Shown here: in pieces, positions 17,367 through 26,223 of the stretch
Layout of the letters: each line of letters begins with the position of its first letter
How positions within the stretch are numbered: position 1 is the stretch's first letter
Source: Virgisporangium ochraceum
GTDB lineage: Bacteria; Actinomycetota; Actinomycetes; Mycobacteriales; Micromonosporaceae
Direction of reading: 5' to 3'
DNA length: 64,000 nucleotides
Assembly: GCF_016863655.1 (NCBI RefSeq)
Contig: NZ_BOPH01000088.1
Coordinates: 186,001 to 250,000 of the forward strand
The notes under the pieces: model-generated
The model's database searches: none
What the model saw: the letters and a program-made list of their open reading frames with translations, nothing else
Told to the model about the DNA's origin: nothing
Made by a program: the position numbers and the translations under genes

Positions 17367-17397
17367 CGCGGTCCCGGAGCGCCGCTCCGGGACCGCG
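17367..17397. terminator. Hairpin between converging genes
   Basis: A perfect 14-bp stem (CGCGGTCCCGGAGC and its complement) with a 3-base loop GCC, between the small plus-strand frame and the end of adhE. There is no T-run, as is common for actinobacterial hairpins. Position suggests a two-way terminator. Confidence 0.7.
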
Positions 17398-17402
17398 ACC
17401 GC

Positions 17403-20018
17403 TCAGCTTCCGTAGTAGGCGCGGCGCATGATGGCCTGCATGTCGTCGAGCATCGGCATTCTCGGGTTGGCCGGGGCGCACTGGTCGAGGTAGGCGTTCA
17501 TCGCCTGCTGGGGCAGGGCGGCGAGGAAGGTCTGCTCGTCGACGCCGATGGCCTGGAACGTCGGCTCGATGCCGACCTCCTCGCGCAGCCGTTCGATCGC
17601 GGCGGCGTAGGACTCGACGCCCTCCTCAGGTGTCGACGCCGGCAGGCCGAGGGACTGCGCGATCTGCTGGAACCGCTCGGGAGCCACGTACGTCCCGTAC
17701 TTCGGCCAGCTGGTGAGCTTCGCCGGAACCGTGCCGTTGTACCGGATCACGTGGGGGAGCAGGACGGCGTTGGTGCGGCCGTGTGCGATGTGGAAGCTCG
17801 CGCCGAGGGTGTGCGCCAGCGCGTGCACCAGGCCGAGGAACGCGTTGCCGAACGCCATGCCGGCGATGGAGCCGGCGTTGTGCATCTTCTCGCGGGCGAC
17901 CGGGTCGGCGGCGCCGTGCCGCACGGCGTCGGGCAGGTAGCGGAAGATCAGCTTGATCGCGTGCAGCGCCAGCCCGTCGGTGAAGTCGTTGGCGTAGACC
18001 GACACGAACGCCTCGGTAGCGTGGGTCAGCGCGTCGAACCCGCTGTCGGCGGTGATCGCCGGTGGCAGGTCGGCGGTGAGCACCGGGTCGACGATCGCCA
18101 CGCTCGGGGTGAGCGCGTAGTCGGCGAGCGGGTACTTGATGCCGGTCGCCGTGTCGGTGATGACCGCGAACGGGGTGATCTCGGCGCCGGTGCCGGAGGT
18201 GGTCGGGATGCAGACCAGCTTCGCCAGGCGTCCCAGCGTGGGGAACGCGAACGCCCGCTTGCGGATGTCGAAGAACTTCTCGCGCATGTCGGTGAAGTCG
18301 ACGTCGGGGTTCTCGTACCGCAGCCACATCACCTTCGCCGCGTCCATGGGCGAGCCACCGCCGAGCGCGATGATGGTGTCGGGACGGAACGAGCGCATCA
18401 GCTCGGCACCCTTGTCCACCGTGGACATCGTCGGCTCGGGCTCGACGGTGTCGAGGATCTGGACGGTCACCCGGTTCGGGCGCTGGCGCAGCACGGTGCG
18501 GATGCGGTCGACGTAGCCGAGCCGGGTCATCGTCGGGTCGGTGACGATCGTGACGCGGCTGACGTCGGGCATGTCGGCGAGGTAGCGGATGGCGTTGGCC
18601 TCGAAGTAGGTCTTCGGGGGGACCTTGAACCACTGCAGGTTGTTGTTCCGCCGGCCGATCCGCTTGATGTTGAGCAGGTTGACCGCCGACACGTTGCCCG
18701 ACACCGAGTTGCGGCCGTAGCTGCCGCAGCCGAGGGTCAGCGAGGGGACGAACGCGTTGTAGACGTCACCGATGCCGCCCTGCGACGACGGCGAGTTCCA
18801 GATGATGCGCACCGCCTTGACCCGCTGGCCGTAGGCCTCGACGGTGGCGGCGTCGGCGGCGTGGATGACCGCGCTGTGGCCCAGCCCGTCGAGCTCGACC
18901 ATGCGCACGGCGGCGGTGAAGCCGTCGTCGCGGGTCGGCACCCGCACCAGGGCGAGCACCGGGCACAGCTTCTCGCGGGTCAGGGGCTCCTGGGGGCCGA
19001 CGCTGTCGACGGGAACGAGGATGACCGAGGTGTCGGAGGGCACGGTGAAGCCGGCGGCCTCGGCGATCCACGCCGCGGACTGGCCGACGACGGCCGGGTT
19101 GAGCTTCGAGCCCGCGCAGTCGGCGCCGTTCGCGGTGGCGCCGAAGATGAGCTGCTCCAGCATCCGCTTCTCGTCGGCGGTGGCGATGTGGGCGTGCAGC
19201 CGGCGGAACTGCGCCAGGGCCTCGTCGTGGATGCGGGTGTGCAGGATGACCGCCTGCTCCGAGGCGCAGATCATGCCGTTGTCGAACGTCTTGGAGACCA
19301 CGATGTCGTGCACGGCGCGGGCGACGTCGGCCGTGTCGTCGACGTAGGCGGGGACGTTGCCGGGTCCGACACCGAGGGCGGGCTTGCCGGCCGAGTACGC
19401 GGCGCGCACCATCGCGTTGCCGCCGGTGGCGAGGATGACCGACACCCCGGGGTGGCCCATGAGGGCCTGGGTGGCCTCGACCGACGGCGTGTCGATCCAC
19501 TGTACGCAGTGCTCCGGCGCGCCGGCGGCCACCGCCGCGTCCCGCACCACGCGGGCCGCCTCGGCGCTGCACCGCTGCGCCGACGGGTGGAACGCGAACA
19601 CGATGGGGTTGCGGGTCTTCAGCGCGATCAGCGCCTTGAACACTGTGGTCGAGGTCGGGTTCGTCACCGGGGTGACGCCGCAGACGACGCCGACCGGTTC
19701 GGCGATCTCGACGATGCCGTTGACCTCGTCGCGGTCGACGACGCCGACGGTGCGCAGGCCGGCGAGGCTGTAGGCGATGTGCTCCGAGGCGAAGACGTTC
19801 TTGACCGCCTTGTCCTCGAACACGCCCCGTCCGGTCTCCTCGACCGCGAGGCGGGCCAGGTCGCCGTGGCGGCTCAGCGCCGCGACGGACGCCTTCTTGA
19901 CGATGTGGTCGATCTGCTCCTGGGTGAACCCGTCGTAGTCGGCGAGTGCTTTGAGTCCGTTGACCACGAGGGAGTCCACTGCGGTCCGGATCTCGGTGGT
20001 CGCGGGGGCGTCGTTCAC
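17403..20018 (-). CDS. adhE: Bifunctional acetaldehyde-CoA/alcohol dehydrogenase AdhE
   Basis: An 871-residue fusion. Residues 1 to about 440 are a CoA-acylating aldehyde dehydrogenase with catalytic Cys251 in NGMICASEQAVIL; residues from about 455 are an iron-dependent alcohol dehydrogenase with GGGSPMDAAKVMW for NAD binding and iron-ligand regions DALTHATEAFVSVYAND and HALAHTLGASFHIAHG. It turns acetyl-CoA into ethanol and regenerates two NAD+, the classic partner of pyruvate formate-lyase. GTG 20018 is preceded by GAGGAG. Its promoter carries a paired DevR-type box almost identical to that of ppdK, so it is likely part of the hypoxia response. Length matches the family. Confidence 0.96.
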   Translation of the reverse strand: MNDAPATTEIRTAVDSLVVNGLKALADYDGFTQEQIDHIVKKASVAALSRHGDLARLAVEETGRGVFEDKAVKNVFASEHIAYSLAGLRTVGVVDRDEVNGIVEIAEPVGVVCGVTPVTNPTSTTVFKALIALKTRNPIVFAFHPSAQRCSAEAARVVRDAAVAAGAPEHCVQWIDTPSVEATQALMGHPGVSVILATGGNAMVRAAYSAGKPALGVGPGNVPAYVDDTADVARAVHDIVVSKTFDNGMICASEQAVILHTRIHDEALAQFRRLHAHIATADEKRMLEQLIFGATANGADCAGSKLNPAVVGQSAAWIAEAAGFTVPSDTSVILVPVDSVGPQEPLTREKLCPVLALVRVPTRDDGFTAAVRMVELDGLGHSAVIHAADAATVEAYGQRVKAVRIIWNSPSSQGGIGDVYNAFVPSLTLGCGSYGRNSVSGNVSAVNLLNIKRIGRRNNNLQWFKVPPKTYFEANAIRYLADMPDVSRVTIVTDPTMTRLGYVDRIRTVLRQRPNRVTVQILDTVEPEPTMSTVDKGAELMRSFRPDTIIALGGGSPMDAAKVMWLRYENPDVDFTDMREKFFDIRKRAFAFPTLGRLAKLVCIPTTSGTGAEITPFAVITDTATGIKYPLADYALTPSVAIVDPVLTADLPPAITADSGFDALTHATEAFVSVYANDFTDGLALHAIKLIFRYLPDAVRHGAADPVAREKMHNAGSIAGMAFGNAFLGLVHALAHTLGASFHIAHGRTNAVLLPHVIRYNGTVPAKLTSWPKYGTYVAPERFQQIAQSLGLPASTPEEGVESYAAAIERLREEVGIEPTFQAIGVDEQTFLAALPQQAMNAYLDQCAPANPRMPMLDDMQAIMRRAYYGS

Positions 20019-20088
20019 GATCGTCTCACTCCTCTTGCGCGTTCGCGTTCACCTGCACCTCCAGTTCAGCGGTGTCGCGGGAGGGACA

Positions 20089-20129
20089 GTAGGGCCGTCG
20101 GTGGTGTCCGGTCCGGGACCTCCGACCCG
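20089..20129. promoter_or_regulatory. Paired DevR-type boxes of the adhE promoter
   Basis: Two sites 23 bp apart: TAGGGCCGTCGG (GGG at 20092) and GGGACCTCCGACCC (20115-20128). The 41-nt module agrees at 37 positions with the one at 28939-28979 before ppdK. It lies 71-111 nt upstream of adhE and 120 nt or more before the divergent phosphatase gene. Confidence 0.75.
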
Positions 20130-20248
20130 TTTCGTCGGCGTGATCACGGAGCCGGGACGCCGGGCGAGATCGGTCCGGCGGCTTCACGAACTCGTGATTG
20201 TCGCTGCTGAACCGTCGCGCACGGCCCGGCGGGGACTAGGCTGCCGGC

Positions 20249-21625
20249 GTGGCAGAGGACGCCGGGCGGTTGGGCACCGACCCGCAGGGACGGACACCGT
20301 CGTCGAAGCGGCGGCCCGCCGTTGTCGCGGTCATCCGGGAGTTCCTGTCGGCGCTGCCGGCCGGATGGGTATGGCTCGCGCCGGTGCGGGCCGCGGACGG
20401 TGCGGTGACGGACTTCCGGGTCGACGCGGTCAGCGGCGGGGAGCACGCCTCCGGGCAGGCCGTGGAGCAGATGGGCGGGCTGGTGTCCGGCAGTCGTCCG
20501 GGCCTCGCCGACGGTCCGGTCTGGCAGTTGTACCTGCAGGTGCTGGCCACCGGTCTACCCGGGCGGGTCGTCGACGTCGGTGACGGGGAGGCCGCCCGGT
20601 CCGAGGTCGTCGTCCGGCGGGTCCATGGCGGTCTTCTGATCTGGTCGGAACGGGTCGACGGAACCCGACGCCGACCGGGGCGCACCGAAGCGGAAGGCGA
20701 CGTCGGCACGGCCGGGACCGGTCTGCGGACAGTCGACCGGTCGTCGGGACCGGTGCTACCGCTGAACACTCCCGACGCCGGTTCCGGACGGGAGGTCACG
20801 ATGCGAATGGGGCTCGTGACGAACGCGCGGGTGATGTCCGGGTTCCCGCGCGATGCCACCGTCGGCCGCCTCCGCCGGCGGTATCTGACCCACCCGGTTG
20901 TCGCGCAGTCCGCGCACCGGGTCGCCGTGCGCGTGCAGGACATGATTCAGCCGGTGCCCCTGATGCCATTCCGGTTGGCGGACCTGGACGCCGTCGTCCT
21001 CTACGCGCCGGCGGACCGGTTCGCGCGGGTCGGCGGCGACTGGTACTGCGCCCAGGGCCTGCCCGACGGTCGGGTCGCACTGGCGATCGGAGATGTCGCC
21101 GGGCACGGGCTCGATGCGGCGACCGGCATGGCGCATGTCCGCTTCTCGCTGATCGCCTGGCTGTCGATCGGGATCCTGGACCCTGGCACGTTGCTGGGCC
21201 ATCTGAACACGTTGTGCGCGCGGTTGGGGATCACGGGCACCGCAATGGTCGCGGTGTACGACCCCGCGGACAGGGCACTGTCGTGGGCACGCGCCGGGCA
21301 CCCCCCGCCGCTTCTGGCCCGGGCCGGAACGGTCCTCGAACTTGCCCAGCCGGCCGGGGTCCTCCTCGGCATCGATGCGGACCTGACGCATCCGGTGGTC
21401 GCGACACACCTACGGGTCGATGATCTCGTCGTGCTCTACACCGATGGCCTGGTGGAGCGCCGCCCGGACGACACCGAGCAGCCTCTCGACCAGATCAAGC
21501 GGACCCTTTCGCAGATGTCGGCGGTGCGGCAGGGACCGACGCACGCGTCCATGCGTGGGCTCCTACCCCGGGCCAACCCGGACGACATCTGTGTTCTCGC
21601 ACTCCGGGTCCGTGCGACGCCGTAG
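20249..21625 (+). CDS. SpoIIE-type serine/threonine phosphatase (PP2C-like)
   Basis: A 458-residue protein. The C-terminal part (about 245-458) is a SpoIIE/RsbU phosphatase: FARVGGDWYCAQ with metal-binding Asp near residue 262, LAIGDVAGHGLDAA, ARAGHPPPLL and VLYTDGLVERR. The N-terminal 200 residues resemble the PAS-like sensor that precedes such domains (AVTDFRVDAVSGGEHASGQA). These enzymes usually dephosphorylate anti-anti-sigma (STAS) proteins in a partner switch; no STAS or RsbW-like gene is adjacent. Start GTG 20249 without an obvious ribosome-binding site, so translation may be leaderless. Its 3' end overlaps an antisense frame. Confidence 0.87.
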   Translation: MAEDAGRLGTDPQGRTPSSKRRPAVVAVIREFLSALPAGWVWLAPVRAADGAVTDFRVDAVSGGEHASGQAVEQMGGLVSGSRPGLADGPVWQLYLQVLATGLPGRVVDVGDGEAARSEVVVRRVHGGLLIWSERVDGTRRRPGRTEAEGDVGTAGTGLRTVDRSSGPVLPLNTPDAGSGREVTMRMGLVTNARVMSGFPRDATVGRLRRRYLTHPVVAQSAHRVAVRVQDMIQPVPLMPFRLADLDAVVLYAPADRFARVGGDWYCAQGLPDGRVALAIGDVAGHGLDAATGMAHVRFSLIAWLSIGILDPGTLLGHLNTLCARLGITGTAMVAVYDPADRALSWARAGHPPPLLARAGTVLELAQPAGVLLGIDADLTHPVVATHLRVDDLVVLYTDGLVERRPDDTEQPLDQIKRTLSQMSAVRQGPTHASMRGLLPRANPDDICVLALRVRATP

Positions 21626-21981
21626 GTCACGCGGATACTATGCACGGTCGCCGAACACACCCCGGCGAGGGTGTCGACGGTGGCGACCAGGTGCCGGAAC
21701 ACCTCCCGGCACAGCGCCGGATCCTGGCTGAGCGCCACGGTCCATGTCGGGTGAGGATCGTTGGCCGCGGACCTGCGGTGGCCCGCGATGGCCAGCGCGC
21801 CGGTGGGCGAAAGGGTGGCGAAGCAGCATTCGCTGCCCAGCGGATGCCCGGCCGGTACGTCACTCGCCCGCACGCGCCAGTCGTTCCACTCCGACACATC
21901 GGGACCCAGCACGATGATCAGCGGACTGCGCTCGAGCAGAATCCGTTGCGGGACCAGGACCCATCCGCTCGACCGAGCCAT
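21436..21981 (-). CDS. Uncertain hypothetical protein, antisense to the phosphatase 3' end
   Basis: A 181-residue frame. The first 120 residues look coding (strong G/C at third positions, hydrophobic beta pattern such as GWVLVPQRILLERSPLIIVLG, then FRHLVATVDTLAGV). The last 60 residues run antisense to the end of the phosphatase gene and look like noise. It may be a real small protein with an overlapping tail, or a decayed gene. No family recognised. Confidence 0.35.
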   Translation of the reverse strand: MARSSGWVLVPQRILLERSPLIIVLGPDVSEWNDWRVRASDVPAGHPLGSECCFATLSPTGALAIAGHRRSAANDPHPTWTVALSQDPALCREVFRHLVATVDTLAGVCSATVHSIRVTYGVARTRSARTQMSSGLARGRSPRMDACVGPCRTADICERVRLIWSRGCSVSSGRRSTRPSV

Positions 21982-22225
21982 GTGCCACCGTCCCGGCTGT
22001 CGCTGTCCTCCGCTCCTGATCGACGGCGAACACCGAAGTCTGAGCCTTGGCGCGAAAGTGAACGACGATGCGCGAGTGGCGGTGGTGGACCGGTGGTGAA
22101 CGGGCGGTTCGGCCGAACGGCCGACTCATCGGCATTGTCGGCCCAGCGGAAGCGCGACCGGCCTATGCTCGCCCACATGCCGGTCAGCTCGTGAAGCTCC
22201 TTGTCGATCGCGGATGAGGCGTGAG

Positions 22226-24952
22226 ATGTCGACGCACACAGAGTTCGATTCGGGCGGCCTCCTGGACGCCGCCCCGGATGCGCTGGTCGGCGTGGACGCC
22301 GACGGCTCGATCGTTCTGGTCAACGCGCAGGCCGAGCAGTTGTTCGGGTACCGCAGGGCGGAACTGCTCGGAAACCCGATCGAGATGCTGGTACCGGAGT
22401 CCGCGCGCGAGACGCATCCCGGTCACCGGCAGCGCTACCTGGCCGATGCCCGTCCTCGACCGATGGCTGCGGGGGTCCGGCTCGCCGGCCGGCGGAGGAA
22501 CGGCACGCAGTTCCCGGCGGAGATCTCCCTGTCGTCGGTGCCGACGGCACAGGGCCAGCTGGTGGTGGCCGCCGTGCGGAACGTCAGCGACCGGATCCGG
22601 GCGGAGGCGAAGTTCCGGGGTCTGCTGGAAGCCGCGCCGGACGCGACCATCGGCGTGCGGGCCGACGGAACCATCGCGTTGGTCAACGCCCAGGCCGAGC
22701 GGATGTTCGGCTACCGGCGGGAGGAACTGGTGGGCCGGCCGGTCGAGGTCCTGGTACCGGAGGCTGTCCGCGGCCGGCACCCGGAGCACCGTACGCGCTA
22801 CGCCGCCAACGCGGAACATCGCCCGATGGGCGAAGGGATGGAGCTGGCGGCGCGGCGCCGGGACGGAACCGAGTTCCCGTGCGAAATCTCGCTGTCGGCC
22901 ATCGATACCGAGGACGGCCAGCTCGTCTCGGCCGCCGTCCGGGACGTCACGGAGCGGCGGCGGGCCGCGGAGGCACAGAGCCGGCTCGCGTCGATCATCC
23001 TGTCATCGCATGACGCCATCCTGGGCAAGACCCGGGACGGGGTGATCACCAGCTGGAACCCGGGAGCCGAGCGTCTCTACGGATATACCGCGGAGGAGAT
23101 CACGGGCCGGCACGCGAGCGTGCTGTACCCGCCGGAACGCCGCGGAGTCGAGGCCGACATCCTCACACGCATCGCGGCCGGCGAGCGCGTGGAGCAGTAC
23201 GAGACCCGGCGGGTGCGCAAGGACGGTACGAGCGTCACCGTCTCCTTGAGCATGTCGCCGATCGCGGACGCCACCGGACACATCGTCGGCGTGGCGTCGG
23301 TGTCCCGGGACGTCGGTGACCGGGTCCGTGCGGAGGCGAAGTTCCGCGGACTGCTCGAGGCGGCTCCGGACGCGATCGTCGGCGTCACCCCGGACGGCGC
23401 CATCACCCTGGTCAACACGCAGGCGGAGCGGCTGTTCGGTTACCGGCGCGACGAACTGCTCGGCCAGTCGATCGAGATCCTGGTGCCCGAACGTGCCCGC
23501 GCGGTCCACCCCGCCCACCGCACCGAGTACTTCGCACATCCGCGGGCACGCCCGATGGGCGCGGGGATGCAGCTGGCGGCCAGACGGAAGGACGGAACCG
23601 AGTTCCCCGCCGAGATCAGCCTGTCGTCCCTGGAAACGGAGGACGGCCCGATCGTGTCGGCCGCGATCCGCGACGTCGCCGACCGGCTGGAACTGCAGGC
23701 CGAGCGGGAACGCCTGAAGACCCGGGCCGAGCGCGAACGGCTCGAGGCCCAGCTGCACCAGTCGCAGCGGCTGGAGAGTCTCGGGCAGCTCGCGGGTGGC
23801 GTGGCCCATGACTTCAACAACCTCCTCGCTGTCATGCTGAACTACACCTCGTTCATCGCCGAGGAGGTCGGCGCCGCTCACGGGGACGACCCCGCCTGGC
23901 AGGCGGTTCTCCACGACATCACGCAGGTGCAGCGCGCCGGTAGACGGGCCACCGAGCTGACGCACCAGCTCCTCGCCTTCGGACGCCGGGAAGTCGTCAG
24001 GCCCCAGGTACTCAACCTGAACACCGTCGTCACCGAGGTCGAAGCCCTCCTCCGACGAACCCTGGGCGAACACATACAGCTCCACACCTCCCTCGCGCAC
24101 GACCTCTGGCCGGTGCTGGCCGATCCGGGTCAGCTGGAACAGATTCTGGTCAACCTGGCCGTCAACTCCCGCGACGCCATGCCCGACGGCGGCACGCTCC
24201 GTATCGACACCAGCAACCATCTGATTGCCGACACCGACGCCCCGTCTCACCACGACCTGCGTCCGGGCCGGCACGTGAAGCTCTGCGTCACCGATACCGG
24301 CACCGGTATCCCGCCGGAGATCGCCGAGCGGGTCTTCGAGCCGTTCTTCACCACCAAGCCCAAGGGGGAGGGGTCCGGGCTCGGCCTGGCCACGGTGTAC
24401 GGCATCGTCACGCAGGCCGGAGGGCAGGCGTCCATCACGTCCAGCCCCGGCGCGGGTACCACCTTCACCGCCTTCCTGCCTGCCACGGACCGGCGACCGG
24501 TGCCCACCGAGGCAACCGCCTCGGCCTCCGGCACGCGCCGTCGCGGCGGCGAGACCGTCCTGATCGTCGAGGACGAGGACGCCCTGCGCGAGGTGGCCCG
24601 GCGCATCCTGACGCGAAACGGCTACCAGGTTCTGACGGCGGCCAACGGGCCCGAGGCGATCAAGATCGCCGAGGACACCGACAGCCGCATCGACCTTCTG
24701 TTGAGCGACGTCATCATGCCGCACATGCTCGGAAAGGATCTGGCGTTCACGATGCGGGAGCGGTATCCGCATGTCCGGGTGCTCTACATGTCCGGGTACG
24801 CCCAGCCCGTGCTCGCCTCGCAGGGGACCCTCGACCCGGGTGTGATCCTGGTGGAGAAGCCGTTCTCGGAGAGCACACTGCTGGAGCGGATACGGGAGGT
24901 GCTCGACGAGCCGGGCACCGCCTCCGGGGCCACCTCGGCGGTCCCGGAGTGA
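22226..24952 (+). CDS. Hybrid sensor histidine kinase with four PAS domains and a receiver
   Basis: A 908-residue soluble protein: PAS1 (about 11-130), PAS2 (137-255), PAS3 (262-375), PAS4 (392-510), a HisKA domain with His528 in GVAHDFNNLLAVML, an ATPase domain (NLAVNSRDAMPDGG, DTGTGIPPEIAERVFEPFF, GEGSGLGLATVYG), and a receiver with Asp828 in LLLSDVIMP. PAS1, 2 and 4 are near copies: each has LVN(A/T)QAE..FGYRR and a closing FP.EISLS, suggesting recent internal duplication. This layout matches FixL-like hybrid kinases. There is no membrane segment, so it senses a cytoplasmic cue. No cognate regulator is adjacent. ATG 22226 is chosen because GAGG sits six bases before it. Confidence 0.9.
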   Translation: MSTHTEFDSGGLLDAAPDALVGVDADGSIVLVNAQAEQLFGYRRAELLGNPIEMLVPESARETHPGHRQRYLADARPRPMAAGVRLAGRRRNGTQFPAEISLSSVPTAQGQLVVAAVRNVSDRIRAEAKFRGLLEAAPDATIGVRADGTIALVNAQAERMFGYRREELVGRPVEVLVPEAVRGRHPEHRTRYAANAEHRPMGEGMELAARRRDGTEFPCEISLSAIDTEDGQLVSAAVRDVTERRRAAEAQSRLASIILSSHDAILGKTRDGVITSWNPGAERLYGYTAEEITGRHASVLYPPERRGVEADILTRIAAGERVEQYETRRVRKDGTSVTVSLSMSPIADATGHIVGVASVSRDVGDRVRAEAKFRGLLEAAPDAIVGVTPDGAITLVNTQAERLFGYRRDELLGQSIEILVPERARAVHPAHRTEYFAHPRARPMGAGMQLAARRKDGTEFPAEISLSSLETEDGPIVSAAIRDVADRLELQAERERLKTRAERERLEAQLHQSQRLESLGQLAGGVAHDFNNLLAVMLNYTSFIAEEVGAAHGDDPAWQAVLHDITQVQRAGRRATELTHQLLAFGRREVVRPQVLNLNTVVTEVEALLRRTLGEHIQLHTSLAHDLWPVLADPGQLEQILVNLAVNSRDAMPDGGTLRIDTSNHLIADTDAPSHHDLRPGRHVKLCVTDTGTGIPPEIAERVFEPFFTTKPKGEGSGLGLATVYGIVTQAGGQASITSSPGAGTTFTAFLPATDRRPVPTEATASASGTRRRGGETVLIVEDEDALREVARRILTRNGYQVLTAANGPEAIKIAEDTDSRIDLLLSDVIMPHMLGKDLAFTMRERYPHVRVLYMSGYAQPVLASQGTLDPGVILVEKPFSESTLLERIREVLDEPGTASGATSAVPE

Positions 24953-24982
24953 GCGGCAGGCCGCGACGCCCGTGCCGGATCA

Positions 24983-25006
24983 GGCTGGGCCGGATCCGGC
25001 CGAGCC
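24983..25006. terminator. Hairpin between the hybrid kinase and the glycosyltransferase gene
   Basis: An 11-bp stem (GGCTGGGCCGG with CCGGCCGAGCC, one mismatch) with a 2-base loop, flanked by two copies of CGGATCAGGC. It lies between two converging genes. Confidence 0.5.
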
Positions 25007-25010
25007 CGGA

Positions 25011-26213
25011 TCAGGCCGCCGTCCGCCGGCCGGCCGCGGCCCGGCGTACCGGTGCCGGCCGCGGCGAGGCGACGAGCGCGACCAGGCCGGCGATCTGCTC
25101 GGCGGCGTGCGCGAACGACCGGTGGCCCGGCTGCGGCGCGGGCTCCTTGAGTACCCGCTCGACCGCGGCGGCGAGCGCCGCGGGATCGCCGGGCCGCACG
25201 ATGCTGTCGGGCCGGTCGCCGAGAAGCTCCGCCACGTACGGGGCCGCCGCGGCGACCACCCGGAGGCCGGCGCCGACCGCGTCGGCGAGCGGCCGGTCGT
25301 CGGTGCGGGCGTAGTCGAGGTCGGGTGCCACGTAGACGTCGGTGGCCCGCAGGAGCGCGGCCGTGTCGGCGGCGGACAGGTCCCCGTCCAGGACGATGAC
25401 CCGGTGCGCGACGCCCAACGCGTCGGCGGCCGCCTCCACGGTTCGCCGGTACGGATCGCCGACGCGTGGTGGCCGCGACGCGAGGGTCCGACCCGCGACA
25501 ACGTAGCGGATGCCCGGATGTGTGGCGGCGAGACCGGGGAGCGCGGCCACGGCCACCTCGATGCCCCGGGCCGGCGACAGGTACCCCGTCGTGGTCAGCA
25601 GCGGGCCGTCGCCGTACCGGGCGAGGGCGGCCGGCAGGGGGCCGGTGGTGCGCGGGTCCAGCAGGTCGAGGGGCGGCCCCGGTGGCACGACCGCTATCCG
25701 CCGGGGCGGCACGATCCGGCTGGACACCAGTGCCGCACCGGCGCTGTTCGACGCCACCACGACGCCGGCCGCGGGCCGGCACAGCGCCGACAACGCGTCT
25801 GCGTCGTCCGGCAACGGTGACCGCCGCACGTGGTGCGCGGCGACGATGTACGGCACACCCTGCCGGGTCAGTTCGTCGGTCAGGCCGAGAAGGTAGCGGC
25901 CGTGCGGGCCGCCGGCGGTTCCCGGCCCGACCTCGAGCAGCGCGACGTCCACACCGAGGCGCCGCAGGCGCTGCCCGGCCCGACGGTAGGCGCTCGGGTC
26001 GTCGGCCGCGATGCTGCCGTCGACCCGGCGACCGCCGGCGGTCGGCTGACCGTCGCCGTGGTCGATCGCGTACACCGTCAGGCCGATCCGGGGTGCGACG
26101 GACGGGAGCACCCGGCACAGCTCGTCGGTGTGTGCGGCGACGGGGCAGGGTCGCGGTGGGGTCGGCGAGACGATCGCCAGCCTGATCCGGCGCCTGTTGT
26201 CGGTGGTGAACAT
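25011..26213 (-). CDS. GT4-like glycosyltransferase
   Basis: A 400-residue GT-B protein. The N-terminal half has IRLAIVSPTPPRPCPVAAHT and the C-terminal half has the nucleotide-sugar region: LLTTTGYLSPARGIEVAVAA, a strand-helix segment VIVLDGDLSAADTAALLRA, and DRPLADAVGAGLRVVAA, where GT4 enzymes normally carry the E-x7-E motif, here degenerate. It probably transfers a sugar to a lipid, glycan or small molecule at the cytoplasmic face; donor and acceptor are unknown. It begins 10 nt after ppdK behind GAGGAGA, so it is the last gene of the gap-ppdK operon, an unexpected companion for central metabolism. Confidence 0.75.
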   Translation of the reverse strand: MFTTDNRRRIRLAIVSPTPPRPCPVAAHTDELCRVLPSVAPRIGLTVYAIDHGDGQPTAGGRRVDGSIAADDPSAYRRAGQRLRRLGVDVALLEVGPGTAGGPHGRYLLGLTDELTRQGVPYIVAAHHVRRSPLPDDADALSALCRPAAGVVVASNSAGAALVSSRIVPPRRIAVVPPGPPLDLLDPRTTGPLPAALARYGDGPLLTTTGYLSPARGIEVAVAALPGLAATHPGIRYVVAGRTLASRPPRVGDPYRRTVEAAADALGVAHRVIVLDGDLSAADTAALLRATDVYVAPDLDYARTDDRPLADAVGAGLRVVAAAAPYVAELLGDRPDSIVRPGDPAALAAAVERVLKEPAPQPGHRSFAHAAEQIAGLVALVASPRPAPVRRAAAGRRTAA

Positions 26214-26223
26214 GTCGGTCTCC

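Noticed and set aside
17751..20210. A long open frame of about 820 codons on the plus strand opposite adhE.
   Set aside because: It is the mirror of a well-identified gene in GC-rich DNA; the translation is Arg/Gly/Asp/Val-rich with no domain pattern, and its start lies inside adhE.
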